12,065 nt of DNA, from assembly GCA_050289385.1 (NCBI GenBank), contig JBNKFQ010000001.1, positions 1-12,065 on the forward strand. Reading direction: 5' to 3'. The position numbers and the translations under genes were made by a program. Shown piece by piece: positions 7,183 through 12,065 of this stretch. The stretch's first letter is position 1, and each line of letters begins with the position of its first letter. The notes under the pieces are model-generated. The model was not told the origin of the DNA. It was given only the letters and a program-made list of their open reading frames with translations, and ran no database searches. The stretch is from JBNKFQ01 sp050289385. Its GTDB lineage: Bacteria; Pseudomonadota; Gammaproteobacteria; Pseudomonadales; Porticoccaceae.

Positions 7183-8994
7183 TTACTCAGAGTTTGTTCG
7201 GGTTATCCAGTGTTCGACCTGCTCTTCCAAAACTGTCAGCGGCAGTGACCCGCTGCCCAAAACGAGGTCGTGGTAAGCGCGAATATCAAATTTATCGCCC
7301 AGTTCGCGGCGTGCTTTTTCACGCAGTTCCAGAATTTTTAGTTTACCGATCATGTAAGATGTCGCCTGGCCTGGCAACACAATATAACGCTCTACCTGTT
7401 TGGTGATTTTACCGATTGTCTCCGGTGTATTTTCCTGCAACCAGGCGATGGTTTGTTCGCGCGTCCAGCGTTTGCTGTGCAGGCCCGTATCTGCTACCAG
7501 GCGACCGGCGCGCCACAGTTCCAGAGCCAGGCGGCCAAAGTCGGACCAGGGGTCCTGGTACAGGCCCAGCTCCTTTGGTACCTGTTCAGCGTAAAGTCCC
7601 CAGCCCTCGATATAGGCGGTATGACCACCGAGTTTGCGGAACATGGGCAGCCCTTGCAGTTCCTGGGCGATGGCGATTTGCATATGGTGTCCCGGTGCGC
7701 CTTCGTGGTAGGCGAGTGCCTCAATCTGATAGCCGGGCATATCTGCCATGCTATACAGATTGGCGTAGTAGATGCCGGGGCGCGAACCGTCCAGGGCAGG
7801 GCGATCGTAAAATGCGGTACCTGCGGTTTTTTCCCGATAAGGTTCTACCGCTTTAACAATCAGATCTGCTTTTGGCAGGATGCCAAACAGTTCTGGCAAA
7901 CGGGTTTTTATTTGAGCAATAACTGCTTTGTTTTTTGCCAGATATTCAGCGCGGCCTACCTCGGTATCGGGATAGGTAAACCGGGGATCGGTACGGAAAA
8001 ATTCAAAAAATGCTTGCAGATCTCCTTCAAAACCCACTTTTTTTCGAATCGCGTTCATTTCGCTGTGAATGCGCTTGACCTGGTCAAGTCCCAACTGGTG
8101 GATCTCATTTGCACTGAGGTCGGTGGTGGTATGATGCTGCAGTGCATACGCGTAATAATTATCTCCATCGGGAAACTTCCACACACCGGCGCGATTGTCT
8201 GCGCTCTTTTGCAGGGCAGTCATAAAAGCAATCAACTTCGAATAGGCGTTAAACGTTACATTTTCAAGTGTTGTTGTGGCCTCGTTTAGTAACTTGTCTT
8301 TGGCGGTACTACTAATATCAAGGGCATTAACCTTTTTGCCAAAGTCTGCCAGCAAGGGGCTGTCGGGCCCTTGGTCAAACGGTGCGCCGGTAATGATATT
8401 CCGGCTGGCGTCAACAACCTGCTCCAATACAAAACGCGGCGGCATGATGTGCATGGCAGCGCGTGCCCGCAGCTGTTGCACAACCTGGTCAAACAAGGTC
8501 TGGATGCGACCCAAACGAGAGATATACGCCTTTGCATCCTCTACGGAGCTGATTTGGTGCTGGTTGATCAGAACGTCGGGCACGGTAGTATGCCATCCGT
8601 ACATCTGATTGAGCGGGTAGTTGTGCAACCGCCATTTGAATGCGGCAATCTCATCCCTGAGTTGCTGTTTAAAGAGGCGCAGGCTGAGTTGTGTTTGATT
8701 ATCCAGCGTTGCGGCGTCCAGTTGGTTCAGATGCTCCAGCTGTTGTATCAGCAAACCGTTCTTTTTATTGGCGGCATCTTTCGACAGATCATCCCACAAA
8801 CCATACTGTTCCTTAATGCCAAGCTGTGTCAGTTGCACAGGGCTGAGCCGGACCTGTTCCATATACAGCTTGTCAAATAATGCAGTTGCGGCCTGAGAGG
8901 GCGTTAATTCCGGTGCATCGGTTTCGGATTTTCCGCAGCTGGCCAACAATGTGACAACGGTAATCAATGCGGCGACTGGGAACAGCGGTTTCAT
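7183..8994 (-). CDS. DUF885 family metallopeptidase-like lipoprotein
   Basis: A 603-residue protein. I start it at the ATG at 8994, not at codons up to 9120, because AGGGG lies 6 nt upstream and the resulting N-terminus is a textbook lipoprotein signal: MKPLFPVAALITVVTLLASC with lipobox LASC (17-20), then G21 and K22. A Gly at +2 suggests outer-membrane sorting. The remainder is DUF885, a large helical family related to zinc carboxypeptidases. The zinc-site signature is YHEGAPGHH (429-437), in which His430, Glu431 and the H436/H437 pair take the place of HExxH, followed by YIEGWGLYAE (461-470) containing the probable third ligand Glu463. The length is normal for the family. Substrate is unknown; peptide hydrolysis in the periplasm is inferred from the family. 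The gene converges on the Na/Pi gene with 11 bp between stops, and is preceded on its own strand by nadC, with a repeat-rich gap of 185 bp between them. Confidence 0.9.
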   Translation of the reverse strand: MKPLFPVAALITVVTLLASCGKSETDAPELTPSQAATALFDKLYMEQVRLSPVQLTQLGIKEQYGLWDDLSKDAANKKNGLLIQQLEHLNQLDAATLDNQTQLSLRLFKQQLRDEIAAFKWRLHNYPLNQMYGWHTTVPDVLINQHQISSVEDAKAYISRLGRIQTLFDQVVQQLRARAAMHIMPPRFVLEQVVDASRNIITGAPFDQGPDSPLLADFGKKVNALDISSTAKDKLLNEATTTLENVTFNAYSKLIAFMTALQKSADNRAGVWKFPDGDNYYAYALQHHTTTDLSANEIHQLGLDQVKRIHSEMNAIRKKVGFEGDLQAFFEFFRTDPRFTYPDTEVGRAEYLAKNKAVIAQIKTRLPELFGILPKADLIVKAVEPYREKTAGTAFYDRPALDGSRPGIYYANLYSMADMPGYQIEALAYHEGAPGHHMQIAIAQELQGLPMFRKLGGHTAYIEGWGLYAEQVPKELGLYQDPWSDFGRLALELWRAGRLVADTGLHSKRWTREQTIAWLQENTPETIGKITKQVERYIVLPGQATSYMIGKLKILELREKARRELGDKFDIRAYHDLVLGSGSLPLTVLEEQVEHWITRTNSE

Positions 8995-9039
8995 GGAGTA
9001 CCCCTGGGGTGTGGTCAGTGAGGGCGACAAGGATACACA

Positions 9040-9045
9040 TTTATA
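9040..9045 (-). promoter_or_regulatory. Possible -10 element for the DUF885 gene
   Basis: On the minus strand TATAAA (9045 to 9040) lies about 46 nt before the ATG at 8994. No good -35 is present; the best candidate, TTCCGA 17-18 nt upstream, falls inside the repeat element. The gene could instead be read through from nadC. Confidence 0.3.
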
Positions 9046-9060
9046 AGGTGAGGTGGAAAG

Positions 9061-9181
9061 GAGTCGGAAGTCGGAAGTGACAGACTCGTGCCATTGCTGC
9101 GCTCGGCCTGGTAGTTGCAAGGTTCAATTTTTCCAACGTCCAACGTCCAACGTCCAACGTCCAACTTCCAACTTCCAACTC
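9061..9181 (-). repeat. Long inverted repeat made of heptamers, between nadC and DUF885
   Basis: GAGTCGGAAGTCGGAAGT (9061-9078) and the reverse complement of 9164-9181, GAGTTGGAAGTTGGAAGT, differ only at positions 5 and 12 (C versus T). In RNA made from the minus strand, the sense strand of nadC and DUF885, both differences become G-U pairs, giving an uninterrupted 18-bp stem around an 85-nt loop. In plus-strand RNA they would be C-A mismatches. Both arms are built from 7-bp units. There is no U-run after the stem, so it is not a classic intrinsic terminator. It could protect the 3' end of nadC mRNA or separate the two genes. Confidence 0.7.
9133..9180. repeat. Heptamer tandem repeat (CCAACGT x4, CCAACTT x2, partial unit)
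   Basis: Four perfect CCAACGT units (9133-9160) are followed by two CCAACTT units (9161-9174) and a truncated CCAACT (9175-9180), about 6.9 units in total. The last bases overlap the nadC stop codon (TGA, complement of 9180-9182). Heptamer repeats of this general type occur between genes in many proteobacteria. Copy number may vary by slippage, but variation here would not change the nadC protein because the units lie after its stop. Confidence 0.9.
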
Positions 9182-10037
9182 AATTCATCAACCGAAACGA
9201 CAGATCAATCGCTCGGCAATGCTTGGTCAGCGCACCGCTGGATACAAAATCAACACCTGCTGCAGCAGCTTCTGCCAGTTCCTTCTGAGTAATATTGCCT
9301 GAAATCTCCAGCTTGACTTGCCCTTTTGCCACCTGCACCGCCTCTGCGGTCATGTCTTGACTAAAATTGTCAAGCATAACGATATCGGCGCCAGCGGCGA
9401 CGGACTCTCGCAATTCATCCAGGTTTTCCACTTCAACCTCTACCGGCTTGCCGGGCGCAACACGGCGAGCCTTGTCGATTGCTGCAGTAATACCGCCACA
9501 GGCAGCTATATGGTTCTCTTTGATCAGGAAAGCGTCGTACAGCCCCATACGATGGTTATCACAGCCGCCGATCTTGACCGCATACTTCTGGGCAAGCCGC
9601 AAACCCGGGATGGTTTTACGGGTGTCGAGCACCTTTACCCCACTATTGCCAACCAGGTTGGCAAATTCACGGGCAGTGGTTGCCACACCGGACAGTGTTT
9701 GCAAAAAATTGAGCGCCACTCGCTCGCCGGTCAACAGGCTGCGTGCCTTGCCTTGCAAGGTGTACAAGGTTTGACCGGCTTCGACCTGCTGCCCGTCTGT
9801 CGCGACCCAGTCTATTGCCACATCGGGGTCGAGCTGGCGATACACCTCGGCAACCCAGGCCTGGCCGCACAGGACAGCGGATTCACGTGTCACCACCACG
9901 GCCTTTGCCACCTTGTCGGCAGGCACCAGCTGCGCTGTGATATCACCCTCGCCAATATCTTCGGCCAGTGCGCGTTGAACGCTGATTTCGATGTCCCGTT
10001 GCAGAGTTCTGTCCAGTAGAGTGCTGTCCAGTGACAT
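9180..10037 (-). CDS. nadC: Nicotinate-nucleotide pyrophosphorylase (quinolinate phosphoribosyltransferase)
   Basis: A 285-residue cytoplasmic enzyme that converts quinolinate and PRPP to nicotinate mononucleotide, CO2 and PPi, the step that feeds de novo NAD synthesis. I start it at the ATG at 10037 (AGGAG 5 nt upstream), which removes 24 residues from the longest frame and gives the usual family length. Family landmarks are all present: ALAEDIGEGDIT (23-34), GERVALNFLQTLSGVAT (104-120), DTRKTIPGLRLAQKYAV (138-154), GGCDNHRMGLYDAFLIKENH (157-176), EVEVENLDE (200-208), VMLDNF (220-225) and LEISGNIT...VSSGALTKH (243-273). Substrate-binding Arg106, Arg140, Lys141, His162, Arg163, Lys173, Glu202 and Asp223 appear intact by position in these motifs. 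It is transcribed from its own promoter, divergently from the DUF1631 gene. Confidence 0.96.
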   Translation of the reverse strand: MSLDSTLLDRTLQRDIEISVQRALAEDIGEGDITAQLVPADKVAKAVVVTRESAVLCGQAWVAEVYRQLDPDVAIDWVATDGQQVEAGQTLYTLQGKARSLLTGERVALNFLQTLSGVATTAREFANLVGNSGVKVLDTRKTIPGLRLAQKYAVKIGGCDNHRMGLYDAFLIKENHIAACGGITAAIDKARRVAPGKPVEVEVENLDELRESVAAGADIVMLDNFSQDMTAEAVQVAKGQVKLEISGNITQKELAEAAAAGVDFVSSGALTKHCRAIDLSFRLMN

Positions 10038-10092
10038 AGTGGCTCCTGAGTAATGCCGATTACAAAAGTCTGGTACTTGATGATGGCCCGGG

Positions 10093-10098
10093 ATTATA
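10093..10098 (-). promoter_or_regulatory. nadC: Extended -10 promoter of nadC
   Basis: On the minus strand TGGTATAAT gives a perfect -10 hexamer with the upstream TG of an extended -10. No TTGACA-like -35 lies at 16-18 nt, which is typical for this promoter class. Initiation near 10086 would give a leader of about 50 nt ending in the AGGAG site before the ATG at 10037. Confidence 0.6.
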
Positions 10099-10213
10099 CC
10101 AGTCGGCACCGGGCAGTTGGGACAGGGTGATGTAACTCTCCTGGTTTGTGGACCTGGGTTTGGGCCGGGTGTGAGAGGAATCGCAAAACTGACAATTGGC
10201 CTGATTTACAGGT

Positions 10214-10317
10214 AACAAATTCTGTCAGATGCATATATGTTGTGTTCAAGGGTAAAAGCTTGAAGAGCGCGGGTTCTGGAGGAATTGAACTGCTCTGTCA
10301 GGAACAAAATCTGTCAG
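10214..10317. repeat. Three direct copies of TCTGTCAG upstream of DUF1631
   Basis: TCTGTCAG occurs at 10221-10228, 10294-10301 and 10310-10317. The first and third copies are part of a longer 15-nt repeat, AACAAATTCTGTCAG (10214-10228) and AACAAAATCTGTCAG (10303-10317), with one mismatch. An inverted CTGACA lies at 10189-10194. This could be an operator for an unknown regulator, or in RNA could allow alternative hairpins before the DUF1631 start. The sequence itself shows only the repetition. Confidence 0.6.
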
Positions 10318-10338
10318 TTAGCACTGTTGGTGAGCAAA

Positions 10339-12065
10339 GTGAATAATCATTTGTATGTTGTCGACCCCAAAACTGCTGGTAAGGACCAGGGAAGGTTGCC
10401 ATCGTCAGTACAGATGCTGCGTGATCGCACAGAGGAGTTTATGGCGGCTCGTCTGAATACGGTTTTTGACCATGTGGACGATGCTTTTTTTGATTTTGCA
10501 GACAACACAGCGGGCGATCAAAGTCAGGACGGTTACTTCAATGCGATGCGCCTGATTCGCATGAAGCGCAAGTCTGTTGAAGCTGAGTTTCTGGGTATTG
10601 TCAGGGATTCCTTTTGTGATGACAGCCTGTTTGAATCTGGCGACAAGCCGAAACATTCGGTTCATCAGGAAGATGACAGCAACGACCTGAAACTGCTGGA
10701 CAATGATGAACTCGAAGAGTCGATCGCTTTTGAGGGTATGGTTTCAAGGGCTGATGAATACTGCAAAAAGCCCTTGCAAAATCTGTCTGCACGCCTGGTA
10801 ACACAGTATTCGGGCAATGTCACAGCAGCAAACAACCCGATTGGCCCCGGTGTCATGTGCAAGGCTTTTCGCCATGCCACGGAAGCACTCGACATAGGTA
10901 TTCGCGCCAAACTGGTGCTGCTCAAGCTGTTTGAACGCCATGCCCTGTCAGTACTGGGAGATTTTCTGCACGAGAGCAATCAGTTTCTGGAGAAACTGGG
11001 GATTGTTCCCGCCAAAAAGGCGGGTGCAGCGACACGTCGCCAGTCGCCTGTCAAAAAAACGGTTAAAAAGTCGTCAGAAGCAGAGCTTTCATTTGATATC
11101 GACATTAATGACTTTCAACAGTATCACGATAAGAACTACCAGCCAGGATATACGGGCAGCCACTGGGGACAAGGAAAACTGGTGGCACAATTGTGCTCAA
11201 TTCTGTCTCAGGATCAGTTTGATCTGCCCGAAGACGGGGTCAGTTACGTTGCCCCGGATGATGTGTTAAAGGCTCTGGGGGCAATACAGCTGCAGTCACT
11301 GAACAATGACAGTGGTAGTAGCGATTGGCTCACGACGGCAATAAAACAACACCTTTCTTCACAGGGTGGACCAGCCGAAATTGGGTTGCCGGAACGAAGT
11401 GTGTTTACGTTGGTAAACTCTATGTTCAGGCATGCGCGTAATGACCGGAAATTTTCACCGATACTGGCCTCGGAAATGCGCGATCTGGAACTGGCTATTG
11501 CGAAAATTGCCCTGAAGGATCCCTGCTTTTTTGATCGGGAGAACCACCCGGTACGCAAGTTGTTGAATGAACTGGAGCAAGTGTCTATTGGTTACAGCAG
11601 CAAGGAGCCGCCCGCCAATGACCCGGTTTACGAAAAAATCCAGGAGCTGGTTGAGCAACTGAAAAGTGTCAATGTAGACGATAAAGAGCTATCCCGGTTA
11701 CTCACAGATTTTACTGCTTTTGTTGAGAAGGATCGCCGTCGTTTTAATGCAGTGGAGTCTCGATTGCTGGAAGAAGTGGACGGTCGCGAACGTCTCAACA
11801 ATTCCCATACGGCGGTAAAAATTCAACTGGAAAAACTTTTATCCGGACGTGAGTTTCCCCGCATAGTGCTGTCGTTTGTTGAGCAGGGCTGGTCAAAAGT
11901 TTTGTTCCTGACCCATTTGCGCGAAGGCAAACTGTGCAGCGCATGGACGGACAGCTTGAAAATGTTGAACGATATCGTTGATATCTGGGTTCAGAAAGGC
12001 AAAAAGTCTGCGGCAGAGCATGTGAATAAACTGTTTGAAAACATTCGCCTGGAACTGGAAAAAAC
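10339..12065 (+). CDS. DUF1631 family protein, truncated by the window edge
   Basis: An open frame of 575 codons with no stop, so the 3' end lies beyond the window. Family evidence: RLPSSVQMLRDR...DHVDDAFFDFADN (19-56), GYFNAMRLIRMKRKSVEAEF (65-84), HATEALDIGIRAKLVLLKLFE (split across 179-199), and the DUF1631 signature region MRDLELAIAKIALKDPCFFD (390-409) followed by ENHPVRKLLNELEQ (411-424). It has no signal peptide or membrane helix, is rich in charged helices, and has a basic linker with AKKAGAATRRQSPVKKTVKK (225-244); it should be cytoplasmic. The function of the family is not established. The start is uncertain: GTG 10339 is preceded by GGTGAG at 4 nt, GTG 10330 and TTG 10327 are alternatives, and the first in-frame ATG is only at 10414. 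The frame is closed upstream by TGA at 10261. It is divergent from nadC. Confidence 0.85.
   Translation, partial: MNNHLYVVDPKTAGKDQGRLPSSVQMLRDRTEEFMAARLNTVFDHVDDAFFDFADNTAGDQSQDGYFNAMRLIRMKRKSVEAEFLGIVRDSFCDDSLFESGDKPKHSVHQEDDSNDLKLLDNDELEESIAFEGMVSRADEYCKKPLQNLSARLVTQYSGNVTAANNPIGPGVMCKAFRHATEALDIGIRAKLVLLKLFERHALSVLGDFLHESNQFLEKLGIVPAKKAGAATRRQSPVKKTVKKSSEAELSFDIDINDFQQYHDKNYQPGYTGSHWGQGKLVAQLCSILSQDQFDLPEDGVSYVAPDDVLKALGAIQLQSLNNDSGSSDWLTTAIKQHLSSQGGPAEIGLPERSVFTLVNSMFRHARNDRKFSPILASEMRDLELAIAKIALKDPCFFDRENHPVRKLLNELEQVSIGYSSKEPPANDPVYEKIQELVEQLKSVNVDDKELSRLLTDFTAFVEKDRRRFNAVESRLLEEVDGRERLNNSHTAVKIQLEKLLSGREFPRIVLSFVEQGWSKVLFLTHLREGKLCSAWTDSLKMLNDIVDIWVQKGKKSAAEHVNKLFENIRLELEK

Larger units (their letters stand above)
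10038..10338. other. Divergent intergenic region between nadC and DUF1631
   Basis: About 300 bp with no gene I can support. The nadC side (10038-10100) holds its ribosome binding site and extended -10 promoter. The middle (10101-10185) shows nothing recognisable. The DUF1631 side (10189-10317) holds a CTGACA and three direct TCTGTCAG copies. A GGAGG at 10278-10282 is followed only by a TTG 2 nt later in the DUF1631 frame, too close to serve as its start. Confidence 0.6.

Noticed and set aside
7174..7198. AACAAAC...GTTTGTT inverted repeat between the converging Na/Pi and DUF885 genes as a terminator
   Set aside because: The stem is 7 bp and AT-rich, with no U-run on either side; too weak to call.
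7453..8289. Plus-strand open frame of 278 codons
   Set aside because: It is antisense to the DUF885 gene, has no family likeness and no ribosome binding site; the opposite strand is clearly coding.
9133..9180. CRISPR-like array
   Set aside because: Units are seven bases with no spacers between them; this is a simple tandem repeat.
9318..10019. Plus-strand open frame of 233 codons opposite nadC
   Set aside because: It is the complement of a fully conserved nadC and shows no recognisable domain.
10146..10346. Small plus-strand frame of 66 codons in the nadC-DUF1631 gap
   Set aside because: It starts at TTG without a ribosome binding site, has no domain, and overlaps the start of the DUF1631 frame.

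Overview
The window looks like chromosomal DNA of a gammaproteobacterium. The evidence is a nadC gene next to a DUF1631 gene, an exported DUF885 lipoprotein, a PhoU-tailed Na/Pi cotransporter, and a DUF1592/DUF1552 gene pair of the kind found in planctomycetes and in some marine or polysaccharide-degrading proteobacteria. A member of the Cellvibrionales (Cellvibrio/Saccharophagus type) would fit. That placement is an impression from gene content, not a measured result. Most of the window is ordinary housekeeping or accessory chromosome. I see no phage, insertion sequence, CRISPR array, rRNA or tRNA.

Positions 1-4815 (+ strand) hold a tightly packed operon. It starts with the 3' end of an unrecognised gene. 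Next comes a membrane-anchored protein with DUF1587/1595/1592/1588/1585 regions and one c-type heme motif (CAGCH). Next is a Tat-exported DUF1552 protein. Last is an exported protein with three diverged copies of the Yx(FWY)xxD 'secreted repeat'. Spacings are 20 nt, 17 nt and a 4-nt GTGA overlap, so the genes are very probably co-expressed and act together outside the cytoplasm. The function is unknown; this is the part of the window most likely to hold an undescribed system.

Positions 4816-5497 contain a decayed gene on the minus strand: a secreted staphylococcal-nuclease-like protein broken by one frameshift and one in-frame stop. A good sigma70-type promoter for the next gene follows. Positions 5498-7171 (+) encode a Na/Pi cotransporter with a C-terminal PhoU-like domain. 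It converges, with an 11-bp gap, on a DUF885 metallopeptidase-like lipoprotein (7183-8994, -).

Upstream of DUF885 and directly behind nadC (9180-10037, -) lies a run of 7-bp tandem repeats. The end of this run forms a near-perfect 18-bp inverted repeat with a second short heptamer run. In the minus-strand RNA the two differences become G-U wobbles, so the stem is fully paired. nadC has a clear extended -10 promoter. The region between nadC and the next gene, divergently transcribed, carries three copies of TCTGTCAG. The last gene, DUF1631 (from about 10339, +), runs off the right edge with no stop codon.
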